Shown here in pieces: positions 16,806-30,570 of a stretch of DNA of 64,000 bases. The DNA comes from Brachypodium distachyon. Taxonomy: Eukaryota > Streptophyta > Magnoliopsida > Poales > Poaceae. Every line of letters begins with the position of its first letter. The stretch's first letter is position 1. The stretch is taken from positions 33,967,001 to 34,031,000 of the forward strand of contig NC_016131.3 in assembly GCF_000005505.3 (NCBI RefSeq), read 5' to 3'. The notes under the pieces were generated by a model. That model did not search any database. It saw only the letters and a list, made by a program, of their open reading frames with translations, and was not told where the DNA came from. Both the position numbers and the translations under genes were made by a program.

Positions 16806-19650
16806 TTTTTATATTTTTGAAGAAAAGATGATGTTCCTCTTTTTCATAATAAATGGCATATTAGATTTTTATTTAATACAAATGTTTGACCAATAATCAC
16901 AGTATTGATATGTAGTTGTTCACAGCATTCTCTTCTTGAATCGATGATACACCTGCTTGGATGTATTCTAGAAAGAAAAAAATTACATCATCATCCATAG
17001 TTGATATGGTACAAAATCATAATTATTAGAAAATAGTTCAAAAGGAGCCTACACCAAGTTCATGTCATATGAACCACATATTGTTCTTAGGAAAGGAAAG
17101 TGAAAGCATGGAATTTTGGATACTTTGGCTTCTAGGTGGATCTGGCAACGGACCGGAGCCGAGAGATTTTGAGCAAACTCACTGCACAGTTTCCATTTTA
17201 AACTAGGCATGCGGGAAAAAAAACCTCGTGTATCCATGAAAGAGGAAGACCTTTTCACACACCCATAGAAAATCTCTGACTCTCGAGCCCCACCCATACA
17301 CAGCGGCACCGCGCCGTCACGTGAGACCTTAGACCTGTGTTTTGATATGGGATAGACGAGAGAATTTTTTTTAACCCTCTGATCTAAATTCGCTCCCCAA
17401 GACCAAATAGGTGCTACTAGTTCCTCTAGCCATTACGCTAGAAGCTCGTTAACTCACAGTTTCCATTTTGATGCCAAAGATCCGACTCCACAAATAGGTA
17501 TTCTTAATGTGGACTTTTAGTTAATGTTGATGCCAGTTAGGGGGTGTACCAAATCGAGTTATTAGAGTCCAAACTGTGCAAACCAGCCATCCAGCATCTA
17601 GCTAATCTCCCTTCACAAATTGTAACCTGGCTGGGGCAGGTAGTACAAAAATTTGAACTGGTGGTTTTGACGGGTTGTGCTCAAATAGTATTTGAACACC
17701 CTTACACACGGACACACGGTACACCTGCTCAAACAAAAATCTCGTGTTAAAATTTCGTCAAGATTTCAAGCACGACCACTCTTTCTCTTCCCTCTTCTTT
17801 CTCCAAGCATGCAAGATGTTTTCCTGCATTACTCGTACGACTTCTAGGACATCAAATCATACGAATATAGCAGATGTAACACTCGCATTATAAATGCACA
17901 GAAAACCAAGGGTGGTCCTCCCGATCCAAATTGCAAGGCCCAAAAATTAATCCCATGAGAAATCTTAACGTATCCCTAATTTTCGACTATGATTGATTGA
18001 GGACCATAGCATCCCGGATAACCCTTGGTCGTGATCGTTCTGAGTTGAAGTCCTGACTTGTCATCGATCAAATCTTAATACTTGTAGATGTCAAATTCCG
18101 GGTCCGGCACTGACTTACGCCAGACCAAACTACCCTTTACCAAGGGTAATTTTTAGTCTCAACAAGCCAAGCAGAAGGTCCAAGACGAAAGAGAGTAGAA
18201 TTGTATTTTTATTGTCCTCTGTTGGACAACTAAGATACTCAATTTCTGAAGTAATCATATGATGCATTGTTGGTTGATGAAATGAACTCTTTTACACATA
18301 AGTCAAAGTGGTTGGAGATGCGCTAACCATGGCATATTATGTCTTATTCCCACTTGTGTTCGATCAATTCAGGTCATTATGGTTAAGTTCCAAGCAAACC
18401 CTACACAAGACCCTCTTGCATTTTGCACTGAACAGATAGAGTCTCGCCTCATCATATGGCAGCACAGTTGGACAGGAATTGGGTAGGGATCAAGACAAAA
18501 ACACACGCACCTGTTATAGTTCTGAAACAGACTGACAACATGCAGCAAATTCCCCTCCTGCGTTTTCTCATCAAGATCTCGATTCAAATTTATGCAGATC
18601 GTGATCTGATATTAGAAAATTGTATGTGAGGGTGTGTGTACCCACGCTGTTTTTATTCCAGGGAAATTTCGGTTTGGAGCAAGAATTTGTTATGAACCAA
18701 TGGCCATGATGAACCACAGAATGTATAGAATGAAATAGAAGTAGCACCAAGGATGATCCTCATGATATCGTCCTTGATGTTTAATCATTGACAGGTTTCG
18801 TCAGAACGGCCAACAAGTTCTCGACCATTTTCTAAAAAAATAAGTTCTCAACAATTTACAGCTTAGACTTTTGCAAATTGTTAAGCACAAGACTGCTTGA
18901 ATTACAACAGGAAAATGTTTTTGATCAGATCTCACGTGAGCACTGGAATTTAGGACAGTAAAACAAGAGAGAAAAATGGCCTTCAAGTGAAACAAAGATG
19001 GTGCATGTGTACATGTAGCAGTTGGTGAAAAAACACAAATAATCTAAAAACCTCTCATCCATCTAGAATGTGATCCTTGTGTAAAGAGCCATAGATTACA
19101 AAAAAAAAAAGAACTACCTAATTCAATGGCAGCACTAGGAGGACCAGTGAAAAGTAAATTAAATGTATACACTTTAAAGAAACAACAGAGAAATGTCAAC
19201 CGGGATCCAGTGAATAAAAAGATCATACACTCTTCATGGTGGCCATCCATCGCATCAAATTAGAATAATGACAAGAGCAGGGAAAGAAGGAGATCCCCAA
19301 ACATGAAGCTTTCCGTTTCTCCGTCGCAAATCAAAGACCATGAGGTGGTTTTAGCTGGAGTGCTCTGGAAACTTAGGTAATCTAAATTCGACAATACAAG
19401 CAGAAACATGATGGAAAAATTAGATAGTAATAAGATCAATAATATTAGTGGTTCTTAACACTCCTTAAATTTACATTTTTGTAAATTAAACATACTCGTT
19501 GCTGAATCTTCAGACCCTAGATCGTAGTCACACTGAATAGAAGAATAAATAGTCAAAATCACTGTAAAATTTGTCAAGCCAGAACTCAAGATGTAACTAA
19601 TGCACTACAGCAACTTAGAAAACATGTTGGTCCATTAGATAAAATAAGTA
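16806..19650. other. Intergenic DNA, no gene recognised
   Basis: Only short unconserved ORFs are visible. A segment at 17838-17890 is an inverted copy of 8777-8826. Nothing else could be assigned. Confidence 0.35.
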
Positions 19651-19734
19651 TCAGTTTGCGGTTCTTCTGTTCACCCCCAGTGGGTGGTGAGATGGATGTA
19701 ATTGATTTGGCCCTAGATCGTAGTTTTCTTTTCC

Positions 19735-20935
19735 GGAATGGCGTGTCTTTTCCATTAAGAAGGAGAAGCGCAAGTACAGGCAACAAAATAAAGGCAAAAG
19801 CCAAAGAAACAAGAAAGAAAAGCAAAGAAGAGAAGAGAAACAAAACTATACAGGGGCAAGTGGAGGGGTGGGATCGGGGGGTGAGCGTGCAGCGGGAGCC
19901 CGCAAAGAACGCGAGCTCCGGCACTGTCTCCACAAACTAGCCTCATTAAGGATATCCTCAACGAGGGAACCAACTACCGGGGAGGCATCATTGAAGACGC
20001 AGTCGTTTCGAAGCTTCGCTAATCCTTGTTCCGTTAGTTTACTTTACATTTTAGTCTTGTAAGTTAGTTATGTCTTTCAAGGATTATCACCATCCCCCGC
20101 ACCCTTCTGCATAGTGGGCAGGGACGACGGCGGTCCTATAACGGCCTTCCACCTTTTGGAGAAACAAGCCATCACTGAAACTCTTTCTATATGATAATTT
20201 GAGTGAAAGCCCTCACTCAAGGCTATCTTTACATTTTTGTTGAAGTGGCGACAAGGTGAGGAGGGAGCGAGCAGCCTTGGTCTTGCCACCCGCTCTGCCG
20301 GCGGCAGAGCCGAGCCACGAGGGGAGGTCCTCATCGGGCGGAGATGAGCATTGGGACAGCCCGGCTCTCGAAAGGATCGCCTAAAGCACCTCGCGGGTAA
20401 AGACACAATCCTTGAGCGGGTGAGTGATGACCTCAGTCTCCTGATCACAAAGGGGGCAGCAGGCATTCAAGGGCAGATTGCAACGCTCCATTCGATTGGC
20501 ACGAGTAAGCCAAAGCCAAACCCGACATTTTAGCGGAGCCTAACAACACCAAATTTGCCTCCAGACCGGAGAGGCTGGGCCATCAAGGTAGAAGTGATCG
20601 AATGCTGACTTCGCGGAGTATAGTCCTGAAGACGACCAGGACCAAAGCAGCGTGTCCTCACGACGACTCGGGTCCAAAATCACAGCATCCAAGGTATCCG
20701 CACGATGGAGGAACTCGGCAATACCCCAAGCATTAAGGGGACCCGAAATGTCGTGAATACAAGAGGCATTGTGGATCGCGCCGACCCCAAGACCCCGAGA
20801 GACGGGGCGAGAGCCCACTGCCGCGAAAATGATCGGAGCGAGGGCACGAATGGACTTGCGATCAATCCAATTATCCTTCCAGAAGAGAGTGGAGCGACCA
20901 TTACCAACCACCGACCGGCATGCCTGCCCATTTGA
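19735..20935 (-). mobile_element. 5'-truncated, decayed non-LTR retrotransposon (LINE) with zf-RVT domain
   Basis: On the minus strand, GNGRSTLFWKDNWIDRKSI, LLWSWSSSGLYSAKSAFDHF and VWRQIW are followed by a stop. Then KCRVWLWL, CCPLCDQETEVITHPLKDC and a further stop near 20390 follow. These are the C-terminal reverse-transcriptase and zinc-binding (zf-RVT) blocks of plant L1-type elements. The 3' UTR-like tail runs to about 19735. The 5' part (endonuclease and most of the RT) is absent, the normal outcome of incomplete target-primed reverse transcription. At least two stops make it inactive. Confidence 0.75.
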
Positions 20936-21289
20936 TTTTGTTGTGGCTCTTCGCTATGAGGCCTAGTGGAGATTGTTAAGGAGCATTATCGCCCGGGGAA
21001 AGTATCCCCAAGGAGATTTGGTGTCATTGACGCTCTCTGGTGTTCCCTGGGAATAATGGTTATGGGGCCAGGTTTTCTCTGCTTCCGCGATAGAGTTTTG
21101 AGGATGGGTTTCTTCTCAAATTCTTTGAGATCTCAAGCTTTGTGGTCTATTTTTTTCTTGGGGGCAAGAGGCTTGAATTTCCAGAGTGGAGATGTTATCC
21201 ATATTCTTAGGAACCCTCCTTTTGATTATCTAGTGGAGCGACTGCTTTCCCCTTGGACGAAGGAAAAGAATCTTGACCGGTGAAAGGGC

Positions 21290-22445
21290 ATTTCGATCCC
21301 TAATGAGTTTTGGTGTTAATGACAACATAACTTGTGGACTAATCGTGCGTCAAGTGTTTTTAGATTTGATAACTAGTGTTGTGACACGATTCATCGCCCT
21401 CAAAAAGGAAAGAAGAGTATAAGGATTTACGGTTTTTTATTTTATTGAGTCGTAGGAAAATCCGTACTATAAAGAGGGAGTCCATTTTGGAAAAGCTTTC
21501 GCTGAATCAACTTCACGTACACAAATCTACTAAATTGCACCCACATAAAAGCCTAAACCCAGTTTTGAGTTGAGAGTTGTTTTTATCCTGCTAAGTCTGA
21601 CAGACAAATTCAGGGATAGCCGGTACTACCGCTTTATTAGCCGGAGGTTCCGGTGGCCGGAAGTTCTACCCTAGTACTGGTCAGGTACTGAAACGCTACT
21701 GGAACGTGGTAGGAGACCTGTAGCAGGGCGGAAGTTCTACCCCCTAGAACTTCCGGTCTACCTCCGTCCTGGTACTGGTGTAACTAAAATGTGTCGTAAC
21801 GGTTGGATTTCGATGGGATATAAAAGGGGCTTCGTCCCCAACGGGTTTCTTTGCTCGAGCATACCCAGTTCATCCCCATTCTCTCACTAAGAACACCAAG
21901 AGCTTCAAATCTCGAGATCTCTCTCCCTAGTGCATCCTCAAGCCAATACTTTGAGGAAGGGTCGAGAAGAACTCGATCTAGGGTTTCACCAAATCAAAAG
22001 TTGATTCCCCTCGTTTTTCTTGGTGGATTTTGTTATTTGGGATTTTAGGATCCCTAGCCGGAAGGTGTCTCTTCAAGGCCTCCAATCTTGTGAGGAGATG
22101 CTTAAGGATTCGGAAAGGAGCATCCAATTAAGTTGTGGATTTGTGCCCTTTTCCTTGTTTGTAAAGGTTCGGCGTTCGTTTTCAAGGAAACCATTAGTGG
22201 AGCTCACCTCGCCTTTGTGGTGTTGTGAGAGGATAATAGAGTGAGCCTTTATGGCGTCTCTACCTTTGTGGTAGAGCACTCCTTCAAACGGAGACGTACA
22301 TCTCCCCAAAAGCTGGAACTCTGGAGTAAATTTTCGTCTCCCGTGTGGTATCATTCTTACCCCTTTACTTACTTGTTTTATTTCATTGTTTATACTTTGC
22401 TTCGTTTAGTGTTTCGGCTATCGCACTTCATACTAGGGCTGCATT
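21290..22445 (+). repeat. Unclassified repetitive segment, possibly a solo LTR
   Basis: It opens with GGGCATTTCGATCCCTAATG and GTTAATGACAACATAAC, and has a central block with several copies of CGGAAGTTCTACCC and its complement. A TATA-like GGGATATAAAAGGGG lies at about 21818, followed by a transcribed-looking T-rich tail. The layout recalls LTRs of large grass retrotransposon families, but neither edge nor a target duplication could be defined. Confidence 0.3.
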
Positions 22446-22559
22446 TTTTTTAGAGAATCTAATAAACCTTAGGATTAAGTGTTTGTATCTTTAAAAAAGG
22501 AAAAATTTGTTAGTAAGTTTTGGCCCTAGGATTAAGTGTTCTGGTAAACCCTAGGATCA

Positions 22560-23110
22560 AGTGTTGTGTGGGAGCGTCCGCTTGGGCCTTTTCCGGCCCA
22601 TCGCACAGAACCAGCCCATCACCAATCCTACAGCCCACCTTTCCCCGGCTCAACTCCTGGCCCAACTACCCGAGCCAGCATACCCGCGTCCCCCCCCTCT
22701 CTCTCTCTCTTTCCAGAACGAGCACGCAATGCCGCCACATCTCCTTGGTGTGCATGCCACACACTTCTTCTCTCCTGCGAACCCTAGCTTCTCCCCTCCT
22801 ATAAATCCCCTGCGTCCCTGCCTCCGCCTCCATTTCCTCACACGCGTAGCCAAGCCCCTGCCCTACCATGCTCCGTGCTCGCCCTGGCACCGCCGGTCGC
22901 CACTCGCCATTGTTGTCGTCTCGCCCAAGTCCCAACTCCGGTGAACCCAGCCACCTCAGCTCGATTCCTCGCACGAGAATTACCATATCACGTTCAGGTT
23001 TCGTCCAAACCATCAATGGTTCAATCCGTCCACCACAGCTCTCCAATTTTGAGGTCCAATCGGACTTCGTCTGGAAGTTCTATCAGAAGATCGCGCCGGT
23101 AAGCCATTGT
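22560..23110 (+). other. Promoter-like CT-rich segment with a short ORF
   Basis: A CT microsatellite is followed by a TATA-like CCTATAAATCCCC near 22798, an ATG at 22868, and an open frame reaching a GTAAGC donor-like site at 23101. The layout resembles the 5' end of a gene, but no homologous domain and no downstream exon could be found. It may be a broken or transposon-captured gene start. Confidence 0.25.
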
Positions 23111-23207
23111 CAAATTCCTTTTTGCATGTATGTCTATTTTCCTCTTATCAAAGTCCCAGACATGGCATTTTGTTTGCTCGATTGGCTTGGCCTGATGTTG
23201 TTTATTA

Positions 23208-23324
23208 CTCCCTCCTATCCTAAATTGTTGTCGAAGTATTACATGTATGTATGTAGACACTTTTTAAGAATAGATACATCCATATTTGGGAAAATTTGAG
23301 ACAAGAATTTAGGATCGGAGGGAG
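23208..23324. repeat. Stowaway MITE
   Basis: Ends CTCCCTCCTATCC and GGATCGGAGGGAG are flanked by TA on both sides (23206-23207 and 23325-23326). The inner arms pair, and it has the usual size for grass Stowaway elements. Confidence 0.85.
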
Positions 23325-24217
23325 TACCATGGTTTAGTTTACTTGATTGTATAAGAGTATAAGACCTGTGTGATGGTTATTATCTGATGGATGATCAGGA
23401 TTATATTTCTGCTTGAATTTTCATTTGATGTCTCACATGCTAATTTTCTTTCTAATGTTATGAAACATAAATATTTCAACCTACCTCGAAATGATAGAAA
23501 TTTTGCGAATGTTCTGAAAGTTTTGACGACATTTTGAAGTTGACCATGATGTGCCCTCTGTCGCCATGAACCCTACCGCCATGACTTCTGGTACCCGAGT
23601 ATGATGATTGGTGAGAGGAAAAAATCGCCGCCCAACCGTCAGGTGCCTCCGATGATAAGCTGGCCCTAAAACATGGAGGACTCGGCAGCACAGAGAGATG
23701 ACACGGAGGAGAATGGTATAAAATAAAAGTACATCAAGCAGTCAATCACCACAGGTAAAATGGGATGGCCCAGAAAAACCACACGCAAAATTGGACGGAC
23801 AGGTGAGGTGTCGAGCCTGATCTTCCACCCGACTCCCCCAACAACTACCTTTAGTAATGGTATAAATCCATACTTTTGTTCTTGTTATTCAAAAGAGCTT
23901 GCACCTGACGTGTGCCATTATAGGTTAAAAGTGGAGCATCTATTTGCTTTGGCAAATGACTGTCCCTCATTTTGGAGGACTTGACTGAACGCATCTTGAA
24001 CTTGGTCTCCATCAACCCAATCTCCAAAACTTCTACCTCATTTGTCAAAATCACAGTTTGTTGATGTATTCTTTGTTTCTGGTAATTCCACCAACCAACA
24101 AGTAACAGGAAGGTCAGTCAGGTTATGGAAATACAATTCAAGAAGCAGAGACATGAATCCTTCGGTATCTTAAGTGAATTGCTCACCTCTTTCATCATGC
24201 CCTGACACAGAATAGAA

Positions 24218-27200
24218 TCATCTTGAGTTCCGCTTGCAATTAGCCCAATACTCCGCCACAAGTTTAGCAAAGGCTGATTTTTTGTCTCCCAACAGCTTGG
24301 CTGGTGTGTCATATTCTAGAACCTTACCTGTACAAAGTCACCAGCACTCATCATCAAATAAATAAGCGCTGTTTTTTACTTATTATAAGCAGATCAGAAT
24401 TGATGTCAATGCTACTGCATCATATCACTACTATTACTCTGAGCCTCTGGGGAAGGATCGAAATTTCATCAGATTGATATATTACCAATTGTGTAGTATA
24501 GCATACCGTAGGAAAGTACCATGACCTTGTCGCTGTCTGTCACAGTTGGAACCCTGTGAGCAATGGTTATCACTGTGCAACTGTTGAACTGCTTCCTGAT
24601 GACACTCTGCAGGATTGCATCAGTGGCAGCGTCAATTGACGCTGTTGCTTTATCTAGCACTAGAATTTTATTCCTATGGAGGAGAACTCTGCCAAGACAG
24701 AAAAGCTGGCGCTGTCCAACACTCCAATTATCGCCATCATCACTCACTGCCATAGGCCAGGGGGAGAAATCATTTGAACCCTTCTGGTTAACTAAAACTG
24801 CTTTCTAAGGTATTTTTGTTGTGCTGTAAGAGAATATATAGAAATTTCTGTAAGTACTTGCCTACTGTATCAAGAAGACCAGCAGTGCTGCTAATTGATC
24901 CCTTTAGTTGACACTTCTCCAAGGCCTGCAATGCTCAATGTGAGCAGTTTAATCAGATGCATGAAGCTTTTACTGTTCGTATAGTGATCTAGTAAGGTTA
25001 AACATGATAAGGTCTTATGAGATTTTTTTTCATTCATCTATTTTAAAGAAAAGGTCAGATCTTCTATTTCTTATGAATCATGAGAAGATAAAGTTTATTT
25101 AACATGATTCTCATAGTAACTATGTTAGAATCTTTATTTCCTTTTGAACTAGTACATGTTCTCATCATTATTGCAGGCACGGCATTTTTTCTGACCTGCT
25201 TTATCTCGTCATCAGAATGCAGGCCAAGGGGGTCCAAGTTATTGCGCACAGTTCCTCTGAAAAGTGTAGGTTCTTGGGGGATAATACTCAGTTTAGTTCT
25301 TAGATCCTTGAGACCTATAGAGCTGATATCCAAATTGTCAATAAGTATCCTCCCACCCACAGGATCAACGAGACGGAACAATGTGCTGATAAGCGTTGAT
25401 TTCCCACTTCCCGTCCTCCCGACAACCCCAATTCTGCTTCTCGCTGGGAAGGTGCATGTGATTCCTTTGAGAACAAGTGACGTGTTTGGACGGTATTTCA
25501 CCTGCTCAAAAAGCGCAAGTTAGTACAACCTTTTCTTATTAATTAGTTACAGTGATTGCCAGCAAAGCAGATTCCTTTTACCTTCAAATCTTGCGGGTCT
25601 ATGCTTCCCTCCTGTGGCCATGAAATTGGAGGCCTATTATCTGGTATTACGGCAGGAGGCTCTGATTGGAGGTGCATGTACTGCTTGATTCTCTCAACTG
25701 AAACGATATAGTTCTCTAGATATGAATAGAACCTTGTCAGGAAAACCTGTGCTGAGGTCAGGAGCATAGGAGAGGCAAAGACCCGCAAAGCCTGGAAATT
25801 CATTTAGAGAGGTGTTTATCAAATCAACAGATTCAAATTAAAAGAAGAAGAGAAAAAGAGGAGATGGTCATTGTAATGGCTATGCAGATACCTGGTGAAA
25901 TTACTCCTGGAGGAACCAAAATAAGAAACAATGACGACGTGAATATGGTCAAGCTCTGCAGTGCTTCCACTCTTATAAGCACCCACTCTTGCGCAGCAGC
26001 TGTATGGAAGAACAATGTCGCATCATTGTCAATAAGTTGCTGGTTGTTGATCATGAATCTGTCTGTCGCTGCAAAAGCCCTGATTGTCACCACACCAAGA
26101 ATCGACTCTGCTGCATAGTTCATGACAGGTGCCTTTGTAGTCCCATTGATTCTGGCTAGCTCTCTGGCTGAGGCCACATAGTATCTCTTCAATATATAAA
26201 AGCAAACCATGAGCTTGTAAGCTCACAAGATACATTTCATTTAATTATTTCCTTCGGCTGGGCTGGGGTTAATTCTTGAGCAAATAGACTTACCTGGACA
26301 TATGCCATGGTGATGGCAATCGGGATTGCTACCACTAAGACCTGCCAAGTAACAAAACTCATGACAAGTACGATCGTGACAACCTCAACAGCGCCAGTTA
26401 TCACAAAAGACATGGAGTAAGGTATGTCAAAGTCCAGAATGCTTAAATCTGAAGATGCCTGCAGAGATAAACCGTGAGTTACAGACTGTACTCCAATTGA
26501 CGCTCTTATCTGAGAAACTAAGTATAGACAGTGTGTTATTATTATCTTGTCAAAAGAAAAAAAAATTCAACTGAATTGAATCAAAGATGATCTGAAACAA
26601 GCAAGCAAGGAAACAGTACTCTTGTAAATATTCTGCCAACTGGCGTTGCATCAAAGAATGACATGGGGGCCTTGAATACAGATTCCATTAGACTAGTATA
26701 GAATGCTTTGGAGGCCTTGAGCCCTAGAGTAGCTGCAAAAAGGTTTTTGAGGTAGGCAAAGCAGCAGCTAAATATGGATAGCCCTGAATATGCCCCGACA
26801 AGAAGAGCAGTGCTCGCATTCATCTGAACAGCCACAGCCAGCCAATATGTGGACAGGATCTGAAAGCTTGTAAAAAGCACCTGAGTTGTACACAAACCAC
26901 AGAGAGGTAACATTCCCTTCGAGACATCTATGTAGTCTTTATATGGCTTCCATCCAAGGTCACCGATCCCCTTATCCTCCTCTTCTGTGAGCTGAACCAT
27001 TGAAGGACCCTTTGTTGAAATTTCGATGTCACTAGCCTGGCGTGTCCCCGGCAATGCACTTGGGGTTATACTATCATCAAACACATGTTTCCCTTGGATT
27101 TGATTATTTTATCTGGCAGTATCCAGTGTTGTGATTGAGGACAGGTGAGCAGAAACCAGCTTCTCAAATGTTGTCCCAGATTCCAGCAGTTCTGCATATC

Positions 27201-29835
27201 TCCCTTGCTGTTTAACTTGACCACCTTCCATCACCTGTTGAAACAATGATGAAGCATTTGATAGGAGGACCATTTGTTTTTTAATTCTTGAGCAATCATG
27301 TCCATAAGATCAACTTACCAAGATTCTATCAGTTTCAGTCAGAAATTCAACTTGGTGCGTCACGAGAACAACAGTCTTCTCTGAAAGTGTTGTCATTACA
27401 CAATCCTGCAAGAACAATGACATCAGAAGTTTGTGCGGCAGAAGCTAGCATGTGTTTATTTATACAGATCAAGTGCACTCTCTTACATAGAAAAGAACGG
27501 CAGCGGTGTGCGCATCAATGGCACTGAAAGGGTCATCTAGGAGGTAGATATCTGCATCACTGTAGACAGCTCTAGCAAGCTGAATCTTTTGCTTCTGTCC
27601 CCCACTCATGTTGAGCCCTCTCTGACCGATCTCTGTTAGGTCTCCATTGTCGAAATTTGCTATATCGTCGTCCAAAGCACAAGATTTGACTGCCTTTTCA
27701 TAGAGTGCCTTGTTGAAAGTCTTTCCAAAGAGTATATTATCGCGAACAGTCCCACTCTGTATCCAAGAGTTCTGTGAAACATATGCCACTGAGCCAAATA
27801 CCTCAACCTGCAAAATACAGTTTGAAAATGTTTTCAAATATAATAACATGATTTAATCTTCCATATGCATAGAGAGCATGTCTTTTTCTGTCACTTACTG
27901 ATCCTGATCTTGTAGGTATCTCCCTAAGTAATGCATAAAGGAGTGAAGATTTCCCAGAGCCAACAGAACCACAAACAGCTATCTTTTCTCCTTGATGTAC
28001 TTTAAGGTTAACATTCCTTAGTGCCAGATCGGCTCCACTTGCATTCCAGCTGAAATTTCCATCTTGTACATGAATTCTGATATCAGAGTTATCATGATGA
28101 GGCACCCTCTCCACACCATCTTCTATCTCGTCTTCTACGAAAAAATTCTCGATACGGTCTAACGACACCTTGTATTGGATCATCATTGTCAGGATCTCAG
28201 GTAGCAACCTCAATGGCCCAGCCATTACCCTCAGGGTGGCCAAGACGGTGAAGAGAGTACTGGCATTCAGGGGTGCGCTCCCCAAGATGGCCGTTGCGGT
28301 ATACATCACTGCAGAGACAACTGTTGGGGACATCCAGTATATGATGGCATTGTAGGCTTTTTTCATCTGAGTCTCCCTCAACCATTTGAACTCAGTCTTT
28401 CTGAGCGACTCGATTATGTTCTGGAACCTGTCCTCCCATGAATGCAGCTTGATGATCTTCATGCTGTTGAGTATCTCGGACGTGGACCGCAGCCTCTCAT
28501 CCTGTGCAACCATGAACTTGGCCTGGTACCCTTGCAAGAGCTTCGCGAATGGCACATTGAGGAAACCAAAGATGACCAGAGGAACTAGGCCAGGGAGAGC
28601 CCCAAGCCCGAGTACCCAGAAGAGCGTACCTATTGTGAAGGCCAGCTGAAGTGGCGAGCTCCACACCATGTGCAACCAGGTCAGAGCATCGCCGAGCCGG
28701 TATACGTCCACCGCAATGTAGTTGATGATCTCCCCGGTTGAATGGTTCTTCCTCCCGTGGCTGGACAGCTTAAGCTGCTTCTGAAAGATGGCTGCCATTA
28801 GCGCAGACCGGATGCGCAGACCTGTCCTTCTCGAATCAAAGAACCAATGCCGCTGGGACAGTGACTCGACAAGCTTGATGAAGAGCAGGCAGCCAACCAG
28901 CGACAAGCCGACACTGAGATACCTCTCTTCTTGGTAGCTGTACCGTACGAACGCAAAGAGCAGTGCAGGGGACACAGCTATGGACAGTGTTCTCATGAAA
29001 GCATAGAAGCCAGCAATCATGATCTCCCTAAGGAAGCACTTGCACAAGACAAGAGCCAGGCTGTTGGTTCTTCGAGGCCAGCAACTGTTCCATGCCTCAG
29101 AGAACTTCTGTGTGGCTTGCAGCGCGCTGTCCTTAGAGCCGGTGAGTGGGACCTCGGCGAGCTCCAGCGCTTTTGAGCGGCCCAGTCGGAGCAGAGGGTT
29201 CAGCCATGAGAAGGTAAACTGGCTGAACAGGCCTGCTCGGTAGAGCTCTGAGTGATGCACCGTCTTGTTGATCAAAGGCTCCGACAAGCTGTCACCGTTT
29301 TCAAGACTGCCCCGGTGAGCATGGCTCTGCCATAGAAGCGAATCGAGGGCGCAGAGCAGGAGAGGAGGAAGTTCACTGGCCACGCGACCGCCTCTGCGAG
29401 GTCCAGCTGGTGACCGCTGACAAGGACCTCCGCATTGTACGCGGTGATCAGCAGGGAGAAGAGTGTCCACCAGAGAAGGGCAACTGTTCTCGCCGGCCTC
29501 GTCGGCTGGACGTGCAAGGAAGCCGCTACAGCGACCCATACCAGCCCCCTGACGATGGAAGCTGCCGCATCAATGGCGTCCCTGAAGCCGGTGACAGCGT
29601 ATGTTGCCGAGACGGCAACGCAGCACACGGAGACGGCGGCGCCAGCCACCTTCCGCCGCCGCCTTCCCCATCGGATTCCATCCCACTGCCCCCTGGCGCA
29701 GGCCGCGAGCAGCGAAGAGGCGTAGGCGACGAGGAGCACCACATTGACGCAATCGACCAAGCTCCTCTGTACGCACGTCACAGGTCCGCCGCCGTCCTGA
29801 CCGTAGTAAATCCAAGAGAACAGCCAATCTAGCAT
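24218..29835 (-). pseudogene. ABCC transporter pseudogene, duplicate of the 199-5948 gene
   Basis: Every main exon of the intact gene has a counterpart: 27899-29835, 27487-27807, 27319-27405, 26620-27234, 26294-26458, 25892-26186, 25582-25791, 25196-25501, 24862-24925, 24507-24746, 24218-24327. Lengths are identical except for the two exons with indels. Lesions seen: a net +2/-1 frameshift near 29361-29372 in TMD0; an in-frame TAA at 27109-27111 in the linker after NBD1; exon 7 is 210 nt instead of 215 (deletion near 25763); the donor after 24862 is GC instead of GT; the acceptor just before the first-exon ATG is lost. Both Walker A motifs and signature motifs remain readable, so decay is fairly recent. 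Similarity continues into the flanks (about 24001 and 30080), so this was a segmental duplication. A transcribed fragment with a regulatory role cannot be excluded. Confidence 0.88.
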
Positions 29836-30570
29836 ACACAATCCAAGCAAGCAACTATGATAAGCCAGTAGTCTGACCACCAAAGTGAGCACCAAACAAA
29901 TAGGAGATCGAGCAAGACAGGAAGGGTTTACAAGAACAGCAAGCTGCATATCCTATTCCTCCTTACCGAGAACGGCCATGGCCGGGTCGCCAAGCTTGTC
30001 GCTCTTTTCTGCCTCTCGCATGCAGCGGCCAACTATCCCCCTATTCTTGGCAGGACAAGTAGGAGCCGGTAGCTTAGCGTTGTGTGTATTGTGTGTTCGC
30101 CTTGTATCTAAGGGCATGACCGTCACTTCGAACGAAGACGAATGGCTCTGCGAGCCTGTGCATATAGCAAGAAACCAAAACAAAGTTTTTTCCCAAGCAC
30201 AAACAGCTCCACGGGACAAACCCCCAAGAACAGACTAGTACCAGAGTTCAGACTAAAAGGATGACAAACAGCAAACAGCTGATTACGATTTCCCAAAACT
30301 ACCAGCTGCACACAACCCACTCAACTGCAAATTGACCTCGCATATGGTTCTTTCTGGATATGTTATTTTATGGTCGTTTGTCCTTGTGCATCCCGAAAAT
30401 TTGTGAAGAATGGCACAAAGTCCCTCTGTAGCACAGCATCAGTACAACAGAAAATTATGCGACATGCATCAGATGCCCACCAGGAAACAAAGGGTGTGTT
30501 TGGTTCCTTGGGTGGGCCTAGCTTGCATTGCATCAGATGACAGGAGCATTGGACAGGGATCTATTTGTTC

